Shown: one piece after another, positions 42,271-51,573 of the stretch
Numbering within the stretch: the first letter of the stretch is position 1
Layout: every line of letters begins with the position of its first letter
The notes under the pieces: model-generated
The model's input: the letters and a program-made list of their open reading frames with translations, nothing else
Told to the model about the DNA's origin: nothing
The model's database searches: none
Origin: Adhaeribacter_A terreus
GTDB taxonomy: Bacteria; Bacteroidota; Bacteroidia; Cytophagales; Hymenobacteraceae
DNA length: 64,000 nucleotides
Assembly: GCF_042657365.1 (NCBI RefSeq)
Contig: NZ_JBHSKT010000011.1
Span: 46,244 to 110,243, forward strand
Direction: 5' to 3'
Made by a program: the position numbers and the translations under genes

Positions 42271-43281
42271 CTAATTTCTGGTTTCTGAAAGCTCTTCGAA
42301 CAAGTTAAATTCGCGGGCTTCTTCGTAAAGCCTTCCTTTATCTATTGGCACTACGCCTACCTGCTCACAAACCAAGCCTCCACCTAAATTTGCCAGACCA
42401 GCCAGCAAAGGCAAAGGTATTTGTCGCGCCAGACACAAAGCCGCAATGCTCACTACCGTATCGCCGGCCCCCGAAACATCGGAAATAGAACGAACATGCG
42501 CGTCGATGTAGGTTTTGGTTTCGCCATCGGTACAAAATACGCCACGCTCTGACAAGGTTATTAAAATATTGCCCGCCTGAAGTTTATGCTGCAACGTTTC
42601 GGCAGCCTGTTCAAAAGCTTCAAGGTTTGCTTCGGCAAATTCTACTTTTAAACCTTCCTTCAGCTCTTTTAAATTTGGTTTGAACAAACTCACACCCACG
42701 TAACTCAGAAAATTCTTCTTCTTCGGATCTACTACCGTCGGAATATTCATTTTCTGCGCCGCGGCAATTAATTTCTGAATAACCGAAGCGGTTAGAACGC
42801 CTTTGTCATAATCTTCAAAAATAACGACATCGCACTTTTTGAGCAGTTTTTCATACCGTTCCAGCAAATGCCGTTCTTCAAATTTAGTCAGTTCCGTTTC
42901 ATGTTCCGAATCGATGCGGAGTAATTGCTGATTGCCGGCAATAATGCGTTGTTTGGTAGTGGTTACCCGTTCCACGCTTTTTACAATGCCTTCGGTAGAA
43001 AGCTGTTTTTCTTCGAGCAAGCGTTCAAAATCAGCCCCTTCCAAATCGTCGCCGATTACAGAACAAAGTAATGGTTTAGCACCCATGCCCTGCACATTCA
43101 GCGCCACATTGGCAGCGCCACCCAAACGCTTTTCGGTTTTAACAACATTCACGATTGGCACCGGTGCTTCCGGCGAAAGCCGCGATGATTTCCCCCACAA
43201 ATACGAATCGATCATCACATCGCCCACGATCAGTACCGTAAGGTCATCGAAGGAATCGAAAAGTTCTTTCAGACTGTTCAA
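42271..43281 (-). CDS. rfaE1: PfkB-family sugar kinase, RfaE1/HldE kinase-domain like
   Basis: 336 residues. N-terminus VLIVGDVMIDSYLWGKSSRLSPEAPVPIVNV (quoted in part) and RLGGAANVALNVQGMG are characteristic of the heptose-7-phosphate kinase domain; C-terminal SDVSGAGDTVVSIAALCLA holds the catalytic Asp and anion hole. It lacks the nucleotidyltransferase half of bifunctional HldE, as usual in Bacteroidota. Its likely role is phosphorylating D-glycero-D-manno-heptose-7-phosphate for LPS or glycans. Nine bases from the aminotransferase gene, so one operon. Confidence 0.82.
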   Translation of the reverse strand: MNSLKELFDSFDDLTVLIVGDVMIDSYLWGKSSRLSPEAPVPIVNVVKTEKRLGGAANVALNVQGMGAKPLLCSVIGDDLEGADFERLLEEKQLSTEGIVKSVERVTTTKQRIIAGNQQLLRIDSEHETELTKFEERHLLERYEKLLKKCDVVIFEDYDKGVLTASVIQKLIAAAQKMNIPTVVDPKKKNFLSYVGVSLFKPNLKELKEGLKVEFAEANLEAFEQAAETLQHKLQAGNILITLSERGVFCTDGETKTYIDAHVRSISDVSGAGDTVVSIAALCLARQIPLPLLAGLANLGGGLVCEQVGVVPIDKGRLYEEAREFNLFEELSETRN

Positions 43282-43290
43282 AACAATAAT

Positions 43291-44505
43291 TTAAGCTAAT
43301 TTAGCGAGGCTGGTTTTAATGCGTTTCATGGCCTCGGTCAGTTTTTCATCGGAAGCGGCAAACGAGAAACGGATGCACTGCGATGCTCCAAACGCATCAC
43401 CGCTAACTAGTGCTACGTTAGCATCGTTCAGCAAAAACATACTCAGATCCATCGAATCGTTGATCTGATAATCTTCCCACGATTTACCGAAAAAGGCGCT
43501 TACGTCAGGGAAAATATAGAAAGCACCTTCCGGTACATACGTCTTAATTTCCGGAATTTCTTTCAGCAGGTCCAGTACCAGGTCACGGCGGCGTTTGTAA
43601 GCTTCTGTCATCATTTCCGCAGATTCTTTGCCACCCTTCAGCGCACCCACGGCCGCTTTCTGAGCAATAGAACAAGTTCCGGAAGTGATCTGGCTTTGCA
43701 TTTTATCGCAGGCATCAGCAATTTCTTTGCTTGCAGCCAGGTAACCTACGCGCCAGCCGGTCATGGCATAGCCTTTCGAGAAACCGTTTACCGTAATTAC
43801 GCGGTCTTTAATAAAATCGAAACCAGCCATGCTGTGGTGCTTGCCACTGAAATTGATGTATTCGTAAATTTCGTCGGCAATAATGTGCACCTGCGGATGT
43901 TTTTCCAGAATGCGCGCAAAAGCTTCCAGTTCTTCTTTCGTGAAAACGGAACCGGTCGGGTTGCAAGGCGAAGAATACATTACCAGCTTGGTATTGGATG
44001 TAATCGCGTCTTCGAGTTGCTGGGCCGTAACTTTATAATTGTTCTCGATCTTCCCAACTACCTGCACCGGAATGCCTTCAGCCAGTTTCACAATTTCCTC
44101 ATAACTAACCCAATAAGGCGAAAAGATCAGCACTTCGTCACCAGGGTTTACCAGGCACATTACCGCATTAGCAATGGCTTGCTTGGCGCCGGTAGAAACT
44201 ACAATGTTTTCAGGTTTGTAATCGAGGTTGTTGTCGCGTTTCAGCTTATCGGCAATGGCCTGGCGCAGTTCCGGGTAACCGGCTACGGGCGTATAAAACG
44301 TAAAACCATCGTCAATAGCCTGTTTGGCGGCATCTTTAATATATTGCGGAGTCTGAAAATCGGGTTCGCCGAAACTCAGGTTTATAACATCTATACCTTT
44401 GGCTACCAATTCGCGCGCTTTTTTAGCCATGGCAATGGTCTGCGATTCGGAAAGGGAAACAATGCGGTCGGACAAAACGCCGCTTACAGTTTCTGTTAAC
44501 TGCAT
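43291..44505 (-). CDS. PLP-dependent aminotransferase (aspartate aminotransferase type)
   Basis: 404 residues, class I/II aminotransferase: NLSFGEPDFQTP, STGAKQAIANA, YSSPCNPTGSVF, ADEIYEYI (Asp/Tyr for PLP) and VNGFSKGYAMTGWRVGYLA with the PLP lysine; CIRFSFAASDEKL carries the carboxylate-binding Arg. It belongs to the Ib aspartate/prephenate aminotransferase branch. It transfers amino groups between aspartate or aromatic acids and 2-oxoglutarate. It is cotranscribed with the sugar kinase. Confidence 0.9.
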   Translation of the reverse strand: MQLTETVSGVLSDRIVSLSESQTIAMAKKARELVAKGIDVINLSFGEPDFQTPQYIKDAAKQAIDDGFTFYTPVAGYPELRQAIADKLKRDNNLDYKPENIVVSTGAKQAIANAVMCLVNPGDEVLIFSPYWVSYEEIVKLAEGIPVQVVGKIENNYKVTAQQLEDAITSNTKLVMYSSPCNPTGSVFTKEELEAFARILEKHPQVHIIADEIYEYINFSGKHHSMAGFDFIKDRVITVNGFSKGYAMTGWRVGYLAASKEIADACDKMQSQITSGTCSIAQKAAVGALKGGKESAEMMTEAYKRRRDLVLDLLKEIPEIKTYVPEGAFYIFPDVSAFFGKSWEDYQINDSMDLSMFLLNDANVALVSGDAFGASQCIRFSFAASDEKLTEAMKRIKTSLAKLA

Positions 44506-44599
44506 AATTCAAGTAAATTTAAGGGAGCCAAAAATAAGGATATTTCCCGAGAATCAACAATGTTCTCTTGGTTTAAAACAAGGCCAATAAACGCGTAAG

Positions 44600-44628
44600 A
44601 AAACGGTAGGGTTTTGGCACTAAAAACT
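44600..44628 (+). repeat. Dispersed motif, copy 33
   Basis: Core CGGTAGGG, spacer TTTTGGCACT, tail AAAAACT. It overlaps the stop codon of the leftward glycosyltransferase gene (44627-44629). Confidence 0.88.
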
Positions 44629-46591
44629 AATAGTCCTTATTCCGGCCTAACTTCCTGAAAGCCTTGAGTAAAATCTCCAGATCCATGAGCGGCGAATATT
44701 CCTTCGCATACAAAATCTCCAGGCGTTCCACCGTCGCTTCATCCAGGTTATTATCTGCAAACCGGTCCGCCGGCGACAGCACAACTTCCCGTTTCTGCAA
44801 TGCACCTTTGCCCGTATGTTTCAAACCAACCCACTGCTTATTTCCGAAAAGCACCCCGAAACAATTCTTCAGAAAACCGCCTTTCTTTTTCACAAACGGT
44901 AGCAAAACGGGGCTTAAAACCAGAAACCCCACGCTAAGGAAAAACTCCAGTAAACGCTTGGCGCGACGGTTCGTTTTCTTGTCCAGGTTCAGGTCGATCT
45001 GCATGGTATAATAATCGCCCTGACTGGTTTTGGAAGAACTACCAATAATGTATTCGCTGGCTTCCGGCAGAATTTTAAACTCGATCTCCTTATCAGAAAC
45101 TTGCGCCATCAGGCTTATTATTTCACTGGTTCCCAAATCTTTGCCGCAGAAAATTAGTTCGTTTACGCCGTAGATCTGGATTATTTCGTTCAGTTGCCGC
45201 AGTTCGCCCAGGAAATCACCGGCGCTGCGTTCCGCATTGTCGTCGGAAATAAACCCAAGAATGGTTGCATCGATGCGCGCTTCTTTCAGGAGCTTAATTA
45301 CCCGGCGGCTTTCCGCTTCAGAACCCACAATGGCAATGCGTTTCTGCTGAGCTTTCCCCATTTGCAGGTTTTTATATTTCAGGAAATGCACCAGCAACCG
45401 TCTTCCGACAATGGCCGCAACAGCCCAAACCCCACCCAAAACGATCAACGCTTTAGAAAACCGGTACGCATCGAAGAAATTGGATATAGCCGAAATGAGA
45501 ATGGTACCAATAAAAATACCCCAAACCACTTTGGAAGCCCGGAAAGGTTTATCGTAAGCGCCGCTGAAATACGCCGAAAAAAGCCAGATAAAAATGTAAA
45601 CCGGCACGGCTACCAGCATAAATTCCGGCGGATAATCGGTGGGCACCCATTTGTGGTTCTCTTCCCAGTAATTTTTCAGGAAAAACATGCCCACGAAAAT
45701 GATCACCGCATCCAATAAAACCGGCAGCGCCGCCTTGAAAAAGCGCATGGCAATGGCGGCGCCGGCGCGCAAATAAATGGCCAGATTGATCAGGAACGAA
45801 AAAACACCCGCATTACCGCTGCTGAAATGCTTCTTAGCAAAAATGATCATGGCGCGGTAAAACACGAATACATAGTTTACGCTGGTGCGCTTTGTGCTTT
45901 CGCCTTTGTAATGTATGATGCGCGTTTCCGGGAAATAGTAATTCTTGTAGCCGCCCTGCGTAATTCTATAGGAAAGATCGATGTCTTCGCCGTACATGAA
46001 ATAATCTTCGTCCAGCAACCCGACTTTATCCAGCGTGGTTTTCCGCATCAGCATGAACGCTCCGCTCAACACATCAACTTCGTGAATCTGATCGTTATCG
46101 AGGAACCCTAAATGGTAGCGCCCGAACCGTTTCGACTTCGGAAATAATTTCGAAAGCCCGAAGATCTTGTAAAAAGCTACCCACGGCGTAGGCAATCCGC
46201 GCTTGCTTTCCGGCAGGAATTCGCCTTTACCGTCCAGCATTTTCACGCCCAAACCACCAGCCTCCGGGTGTTCGTCCATAAACCGACAAACCTTCACGAA
46301 AGTATCTTCCTCCACCACCGTATCGGGGTTCAGGAGCAATACATATTCCGCATTGCTTTCCCGGATAGCCTGGTTATTGGCTTTACTGAAACCGGTGTTC
46401 ACCTTATTGGCGATCAGCTTCACCTCCGGGAATTTCTCCCGCACCATTTCCACCGAACCATCTACCGAATTATTATCGACTACCCACACTTCCGCATCCA
46501 GGTGCTGCACCGCTTTGCGCACGGAAAGCAGCGCCTGCTCCAGGAAGTAGCAAACGTTGTAGTTAACAATTATTACGGCAAGCTTTTTCAA
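44627..46591 (-). CDS. Family 2 glycosyltransferase fused to a polyprenyl sugar-transferase-like half
   Basis: 654 residues. Residues 1-260 are a GT2 enzyme of the rhamnosyltransferase type (AVIIVNYNVCYFLEQAL, LLLNPDTVVEE, FFMYGEDIDLSYRI-type motif with ED). About 280-420 has four to five transmembrane helices, 420-545 a Rossmann-like CoA_binding_3 domain (RIAIVGSEAESRRVIKLL), and 555-654 a membrane segment resembling the start of a bacterial sugar transferase (RRAKRLLEFFLSVGFLVLSPV). The KFRSM-type catalytic part of those enzymes is not seen, so the second half may have lost catalysis. It probably takes part in surface polysaccharide synthesis; no other such genes adjoin. Confidence 0.85.
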   Translation of the reverse strand: MKKLAVIIVNYNVCYFLEQALLSVRKAVQHLDAEVWVVDNNSVDGSVEMVREKFPEVKLIANKVNTGFSKANNQAIRESNAEYVLLLNPDTVVEEDTFVKVCRFMDEHPEAGGLGVKMLDGKGEFLPESKRGLPTPWVAFYKIFGLSKLFPKSKRFGRYHLGFLDNDQIHEVDVLSGAFMLMRKTTLDKVGLLDEDYFMYGEDIDLSYRITQGGYKNYYFPETRIIHYKGESTKRTSVNYVFVFYRAMIIFAKKHFSSGNAGVFSFLINLAIYLRAGAAIAMRFFKAALPVLLDAVIIFVGMFFLKNYWEENHKWVPTDYPPEFMLVAVPVYIFIWLFSAYFSGAYDKPFRASKVVWGIFIGTILISAISNFFDAYRFSKALIVLGGVWAVAAIVGRRLLVHFLKYKNLQMGKAQQKRIAIVGSEAESRRVIKLLKEARIDATILGFISDDNAERSAGDFLGELRQLNEIIQIYGVNELIFCGKDLGTSEIISLMAQVSDKEIEFKILPEASEYIIGSSSKTSQGDYYTMQIDLNLDKKTNRRAKRLLEFFLSVGFLVLSPVLLPFVKKKGGFLKNCFGVLFGNKQWVGLKHTGKGALQKREVVLSPADRFADNNLDEATVERLEILYAKEYSPLMDLEILLKAFRKLGRNKDY

Positions 46592-46651
46592 ACGGGGAAC
46601 TCGGGGAAATCAAAGAAGCAAATATGGAGATTTTTTCTGAGGGTTTGGTAA

Positions 46652-47110
46652 TTAAGATTTGAATACGCTTTTACCAAAAGTTATTTCTGCGCGTTCTATT
46701 CCTAGCTTATCAAGCCTGATTTTCGTTGAATTAATATTCTGATGATTAAATAGCAAAATCAACCTTTCCCAATTATCCCGAATTAAAGCTGCCTGTTCTT
46801 CTAAATCCAGTCGCTTCATAATGATTTGCCTTTTAGCGAACTGACCTATTTTCAAATTTTCATCCTTTTCTAATAATAGAAGGGAGTTAACTAAATCAGC
46901 ATCGAAGAAATTCTCTTCATTTGATGCACTAATATTTAAATTCAAAAGACTTTTATCATTAACTAATTGAAGTTTTAATGAATCATTTTTAAAACTCAAT
47001 AATGCCCCCATACCTTCAGAATATGTATCATAGATCTGAAATCAATAATCATCAAAAATCTTTTGAAAATATTTATTGAAAGCTTCTTCAAGTGCAGACA
47101 GAAAACTCAT
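46652..47110 (-). pseudogene. Broken gene for a small unknown protein (in-frame stop)
   Basis: Reading leftward from the ATG at 47108-47110 gives MSFLSALEEAFNKYFQKIFDDY, then a TGA (47042-47044), then the same frame continues FQIYDTYSEGMGALLSFKN to a normal stop at 46652, 152 codons in all. The 119-codon part after the internal ATG (47009-47011) is otherwise intact. A single-base change such as GGA or TGG to TGA would explain it. The gene is AT-rich compared with its neighbours. Function unknown. A truncated protein from the internal ATG is possible, as is a sequencing error. Confidence 0.7.
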
Positions 47111-47155
47111 TATCAACAAGGCTACTTAATTTGAGTAAATATCAGTATTTAATGT

Positions 47156-47183
47156 AAAACGCTATCCTTTTCCCCTAAAAAAC
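47156..47183 (+). repeat. Dispersed motif, copy 34
   Basis: Core CGCTATCC, spacer TTTTCCCCT, tail AAAAAACT. Confidence 0.88.
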
Positions 47184-47184
47184 T

Positions 47185-47209
47185 AAAAGCTGCCTTTTGG
47201 GGGCAGCTT
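47185..47209. terminator. Hairpin between motif copies 34 and 35
   Basis: aaagctgcc / ggcagcttt with a seven-base loop. It can end recR transcription on the minus strand. Confidence 0.7.
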
Positions 47210-47219
47210 TCAAAGATAT

Positions 47220-47250
47220 AAAACCGGTAGAGTTTTAAGCGAAAAAAGTC
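47220..47250 (+). repeat. Dispersed motif, copy 35
   Basis: Core CCGGTAGAG (one extra base shift), spacer TTTTAAGCG, tail AAAAAAGTC. It ends on the recR stop codon. Confidence 0.82.
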
Positions 47251-47858
47251 TAAGAGCGGCCATAATTACTCCGCTCCACAATACTCCGACCCAGCGTAAT
47301 TTCATCAATATATTCCAGCTCGCCGCCAACCGGTACACCACGGGCAATACTTGTGATCTTCAGGTTGAAATCTTTGAGCTTGCGGGTAATGTAGAAAGAA
47401 GTGGTATCACCTTCAATGGTCGGGCTGAGGGCTAGGATAACTTCTTTTATTTCCGAATTCGGGATGCGCTCCAGCAGGGAATTAATGGTCAGATCGCTTG
47501 GCCCAATGCCTTCGATGGGGGAAATAACGCCACCCAGCACGTGGTACACCCCTTTGAACTGCGATGTATTCTCGATCGCCATCACATCACGAATATCCGA
47601 AACCACGCACACAAGGCTGTGGTCGCGGCCGGGATTGCCGCAGATACTGCAGGTTTCCGAATCGGAGATGTTGTGACAGGTTTTGCAATAGGTGATCAGC
47701 GTCCGCATTTTCAGCAGCGCGTCGGCCATGCCTACGGTTTGTTCCGTTTCGGTTTTTAACAAATGTAAAGCCAGTCGCAAAGCCGTTTTCCGCCCGATTC
47801 CCGGGAGTTTGGCCAGCTCTTCAACAGCATTTTCTATTAACTTGGAAGGAAAATTCAT
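47250..47858 (-). CDS. recR: Recombination mediator RecR
   Basis: 202 residues. Helix-hairpin-helix LAKLPGIGRKTALRLALHLL, zinc finger C-x2-C...C-x2-C (CKTCHNISDSETCSICGNP), Toprim domain (VCVVSDIRDVMAIE, LSPTIEGDTTSFYI) and Walker-like C-terminal SIARGVPVGGELEYID. It loads RecA at gaps with RecO. It is 15 bases downstream of clpS in the same direction. Confidence 0.97.
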   Translation of the reverse strand: MNFPSKLIENAVEELAKLPGIGRKTALRLALHLLKTETEQTVGMADALLKMRTLITYCKTCHNISDSETCSICGNPGRDHSLVCVVSDIRDVMAIENTSQFKGVYHVLGGVISPIEGIGPSDLTINSLLERIPNSEIKEVILALSPTIEGDTTSFYITRKLKDFNLKITSIARGVPVGGELEYIDEITLGRSIVERSNYGRS

Positions 47859-47873
47859 CCAGCAGATTAAAAT

Positions 47874-48155
47874 TTAAACTACATCGGCGGAAATGCCGCG
47901 GTCGTGAATGGCGGTGCACATGCCTGCTAAGGCTTCGAATTCGCCCATTTTCACCACGCATTTGCCTTTGTAATGAATGAGCAGCGTGCACTGTTCGGCC
48001 TGCTCCGGCGTGTGGTTGCACACGTCTATCAGGGTTTCGATCACGTGGTCGAAGGTGTTTACGTCGTCGTTGTAAACCACAAGGTTACGCACTTCAGTTA
48101 TTTCTTCGAGAAGAAGAACGTCCTCTTCGTATAAGGTTTCGGTAGCTGTGTTCAT
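47874..48155 (-). CDS. clpS: ClpS protease adaptor
   Basis: 93 residues: VVYNDDVNTFDHVIETLIDVCNHTPEQAEQ (quoted in part) followed by KGKCVVKMGEFEALAGMCTAIHDRG. The NDDxNT/F and Met/Asp positions that bind N-degron residues are present. It hands N-end-rule substrates to ClpAP-type proteases. It is probably cotranscribed with recR. Confidence 0.94.
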   Translation of the reverse strand: MNTATETLYEEDVLLLEEITEVRNLVVYNDDVNTFDHVIETLIDVCNHTPEQAEQCTLLIHYKGKCVVKMGEFEALAGMCTAIHDRGISADVV

Positions 48156-48277
48156 CTTACAAAATTACGAAAAAACTACGGACTTTTCCAAGGCAAATCT
48201 TCCGCCGCCGCGCCACCCTGGCCGGCTTTTAAGAACAAACGGAAAGGGGTGAGAATTCCTTTTGGGTGAGGTTTATT

Positions 48278-49066
48278 TTAAGGAAATTCAGCTTCATTTT
48301 GAAAGCTCGGCATCCATTTATTATGTCTACCATGACAATCTGCTAGAACTATTTGCGATTTTAAATCCGATGCAAATCCATCCAAATCTGGAAATAAATT
48401 ACCCTGACGGATTCCTAAAAAATAAAGGGCTTGTCTTATTTCTTTAGCAACCTCTTGAGAAAAAATTATTTTTTCAATTATTTCTAATTCAAATTGTTTC
48501 TCATAACCAATTTGAAACTCCTCGGTAGGATCGGGTTGCACGGAGAAAAGCCCAGATTGACCGGAAACTCTTTCACTTATGTGAGGAGGATAAAAAAATC
48601 CATGTTGTTTATATTCAAATGGATTAGGAAAATCATCTGTATCAATATATTCACAAAAATGAATTGCATAAATTGCTCCACCATTCAAACAACATTCTTT
48701 AAGTTCACCGTCGCCTTCAAATTCAGGTTTTGTTGAAAAAAACGCCGCAACTAAAGGACTTGTTGTCCAATCTAAAAGTCTAGTAGGTAGACCGTGGTGT
48801 TGAGCAAGGGTTAACCATTCCCAATTATCATTTGGATGATGCTTTAATTGCCCAAATGAACGAAGTTTGAATTTATTTAAAAGTTCTTCTTCATTGAGCC
48901 TAAAATCAATATAATCTTCTTTAAACTTCTTTAGCCTCCCAACTGATGGTATAAGTTTATGATTTTGTCCATCAGGAACACCCCTAAATACCCAATGGCC
49001 ACAATTATAGGATTTAGTAACTCTTTCAACTAATTCAAGAAAGGAATTTATTTCAATAATATCCAT
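48278..49066 (-). CDS. FRG domain protein (AT-rich, possible accessory gene)
   Basis: 262 residues from the ATG at 49064-49066 (MDIIEINSFLELVERV); longer upstream reading would cross the promoter of the divergent peptidase gene. The FRG domain, named after its Phe-Arg-Gly, is seen in GHWVFRGVPDGQNHKLIPSV (about 25-44) and AQHHGLPTRLLDWTTSPLVAAFFS (about 90-113, in parts). FRG proteins are scattered in bacteria and phages and several lie in defence loci; biochemical function is unclear. AT content is far above the neighbours, suggesting transfer. No partner gene is seen. Confidence 0.85.
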   Translation of the reverse strand: MDIIEINSFLELVERVTKSYNCGHWVFRGVPDGQNHKLIPSVGRLKKFKEDYIDFRLNEEELLNKFKLRSFGQLKHHPNDNWEWLTLAQHHGLPTRLLDWTTSPLVAAFFSTKPEFEGDGELKECCLNGGAIYAIHFCEYIDTDDFPNPFEYKQHGFFYPPHISERVSGQSGLFSVQPDPTEEFQIGYEKQFELEIIEKIIFSQEVAKEIRQALYFLGIRQGNLFPDLDGFASDLKSQIVLADCHGRHNKWMPSFQNEAEFP

Positions 49067-49199
49067 GAGAGCAAATAGGTTCTTATATGATAGCCAATAA
49101 TTCAACACAATATATAAAACATTTCGCCCGAAACCGCACATCCCGTACAGCAAATCGGTAATTGAAAACTTCGTATCTTCGCCCAATCGGGCTGCGGCT

Positions 49200-49229
49200 G
49201 ACTTTTTTGACCCAAACCCTACCGTTTTT
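49200..49229 (-). repeat. Dispersed motif, copy 36
   Basis: Minus-strand copy, core CGGTAGGG, spacer TTTGGGTC, tail AAAAAAGTC, 20 bases upstream of the peptidase ATG. Confidence 0.88.
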
Positions 49230-49249
49230 AAATATTTAACTCCTTGAAA

Positions 49250-51442
49250 ATGCTTCACTCTTTAAAAAAACGCCGCATTTCGGCGTTGCTGCTGTTGCTA
49301 AGCGCCTGGTTGTACGTACAGCCGCTGGCCGCACAGAACAAAATGCTCACCATGGAAGATGCTCATATCAACCGGGCATTAATTCCTACCAACCTGAAAC
49401 AACTAAGCTGGATCCCGAATTCCGACGATTACGCTTACCTGAAAGCCGACGACAAAAAGGATAAACTTGTTCGTGGCACAGCCGGTAAAAAGAAAGAAAA
49501 CGACATCCTGAAACTCGACAATTTCAGCGATGCGATGGTGAAAGCAGGCGCCGAAAAACAGAACGGTTTCCCGATGATCCAGTGGCGCGACAAGAACAAT
49601 TTCGTGGTAACGGTAAAGGGCAAACTGTATAATTTCGACGTAAAGAAAAAGCAGGCCAGCCTGGTTACCAGCATCGACGATGCGGCGGAAAACGGTGAAC
49701 TGGACCCTACCAAGCAGAAAATTGCCTATACCAAAGCCAATAACCTGTACATTTCGCAGAAAGGTGCGCAGGATGTGGCCGTAACCAACGAAACGATGCT
49801 GAATATTGTGAGCGGACAAACCTATCACCGTTCCGAATTCGGCATTCATAAAGGTACGTTTTGGTCGCCAAAAGGTAATTTGCTGGCGTTCTCGCGCGTG
49901 GATGAAAGCATGGTAACCGATTACCCGATCCTGGAGATCAACAACGTGCCGGCTACGGTACGCAATATCAAATACCCGATGGCGGGAGGCAAAAGTCATC
50001 ACGCAACCATCGGCGTTTACAACCTGGCCAGCAAGCAAACGGTTTTCCTGAAAACCGGCGAACCGCTGGAGCAATACCTGACCAACGTAACCTGGAGCCC
50101 CGACGAAAAATCGATCTACATTGCCGTAGTGAACCGCGAACAGAACCACATGAAACTGAACCAGTACGATGTGGCTTCGGGCAATTTTGTAAAGACGCTG
50201 TTCGAAGAGAAAAACGAGAAATACGTGGAGCCGGAAAACGGCCTGTATTTCCTACCAAAAGATGCAAGTAAATTCCTGTGGCTGAGCGAGCGCGATGGCT
50301 GGAATCACCTGTACCTGTACGACACGAACGGCCAGTTAATTCGCCAGGTAACCAAAGGCAACTGGATGGTAACCGACGTACTAGGCTTCGATAAAAGCGG
50401 CCGTGTAATTTACCGCAGCACCGCCGAAAGTCCGCTGGAACGCCACGTTTATGCGGCTAATGTAAATTCCGGCGCTGTTGAACGCATTTCGCAGGGTTCC
50501 GGTACGCACAACGCTACACTTAGCGACAATGGCAATTTTGTTATCGATAACTACAGCAGCTCTATCGTGCCACGTACCGTTCGCATTATTGGCACCGATG
50601 CCAAAGTAAAAAATACGCTGCTGGTTGCTGAAAATCCGCTGAAGGAATATGCGTTGGGCGAAACCAAAATATTCCCGATCAAAGCCGAAGACGGAACCGA
50701 TCTGTATTGCCGCATGATCACGCCGCCGAACTTCGATAAGAATAAAAAATACCCGGCAGTGGTTTACATTTACGGCGGTCCGCACGCGCAGTTAATCACT
50801 GAAAGCTGGCTGGGTGGTTCTAATTTGTGGATGCAGCTGATGGCGCAAAAAGGCTACGTAGTTTTCACGATAGATACGCGCGGCTCGGCAGGCAGAGGTT
50901 TTGCGTTTGAATCGGCTGTTCACCGTCAGTTAGGTACCCTGGAAATGCAGGACGTAATTACGGGTACCAATTACCTGAAAAATCAGCCGTTCGTAGATGC
51001 GAACCGCGTAGGTATTCACGGCTGGAGCTTCGGTGGTTTTATGACTACTTCTTTAATGACGCGCACTCCGGATGTGTTTAAAGTGGGCGTGGCCGGCGGT
51101 CCGGTTATCGACTGGAACCTGTACGAAGTAATGTACACCGAACGATATATGGATACCCCGCAGGAAAACCCGGAAGGCTACAAAACCAACGCCCTTTACC
51201 AATACATTCCAAACCTGAAAGGCCGCTTGCTGATGATCCACGGAACGGTGGATGATGTGGTAGTTTGGCAGCACAGCATTAGCTATGTGAAGAAAGCCGT
51301 AGATGCCGGCAAGCAGATCGATTATTTCATGTACCCGGGCCACCCGCATAACGTGCTTGGCAAAGACCGCGTGCATTTAATGAACAAGGTTACGCAGTAT
51401 TTCGATGATTTTCTGCTGAATGCTGCACCGGCGGTGAATTAA
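49250..51442 (+). CDS. S9 family peptidase, dipeptidyl-peptidase IV like
   Basis: 730 residues from the ATG at 49250 with a signal peptide (ending YVQPLAAQ). N-terminal beta-propeller (about 30-470, with the Glu-containing region typical of DPP4) and C-terminal alpha/beta-hydrolase. The Ser nucleophile is in GIHGWSFGGFMTTS, the Asp in GTVDDVVVW and the His in GHPHNV. It removes N-terminal X-Pro or X-Ala dipeptides from peptides in the periplasm. Single gene. Confidence 0.94.
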   Translation: MLHSLKKRRISALLLLLSAWLYVQPLAAQNKMLTMEDAHINRALIPTNLKQLSWIPNSDDYAYLKADDKKDKLVRGTAGKKKENDILKLDNFSDAMVKAGAEKQNGFPMIQWRDKNNFVVTVKGKLYNFDVKKKQASLVTSIDDAAENGELDPTKQKIAYTKANNLYISQKGAQDVAVTNETMLNIVSGQTYHRSEFGIHKGTFWSPKGNLLAFSRVDESMVTDYPILEINNVPATVRNIKYPMAGGKSHHATIGVYNLASKQTVFLKTGEPLEQYLTNVTWSPDEKSIYIAVVNREQNHMKLNQYDVASGNFVKTLFEEKNEKYVEPENGLYFLPKDASKFLWLSERDGWNHLYLYDTNGQLIRQVTKGNWMVTDVLGFDKSGRVIYRSTAESPLERHVYAANVNSGAVERISQGSGTHNATLSDNGNFVIDNYSSSIVPRTVRIIGTDAKVKNTLLVAENPLKEYALGETKIFPIKAEDGTDLYCRMITPPNFDKNKKYPAVVYIYGGPHAQLITESWLGGSNLWMQLMAQKGYVVFTIDTRGSAGRGFAFESAVHRQLGTLEMQDVITGTNYLKNQPFVDANRVGIHGWSFGGFMTTSLMTRTPDVFKVGVAGGPVIDWNLYEVMYTERYMDTPQENPEGYKTNALYQYIPNLKGRLLMIHGTVDDVVVWQHSISYVKKAVDAGKQIDYFMYPGHPHNVLGKDRVHLMNKVTQYFDDFLLNAAPAVN

Positions 51443-51498
51443 TCTGTAGCAATTCCGTCAGCTAAAGCAGACGGCAATGAATTTTGAAAATAGTATTT

Positions 51499-51544
51499 GT
51501 AGCATCCGTAGCGTAGGTTTTAAACCCTTTGCTACGGATGCTAC
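51499..51544 (+). terminator. Hairpin after the peptidase gene
   Basis: gtagcatccgtagc / gctacggatgctac with an 18-base centre, followed by nine T. Confidence 0.75.
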
Positions 51545-51570
51545 TTTTTTTTGCATTTTGTATAGCGTTT
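51543..51570 (-). repeat. Dispersed motif, copy 37
   Basis: Minus-strand copy, core CGCTATAC, spacer AAAATGC, tail of eight A then GT. Confidence 0.7.
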
Positions 51571-51573
51571 ATC

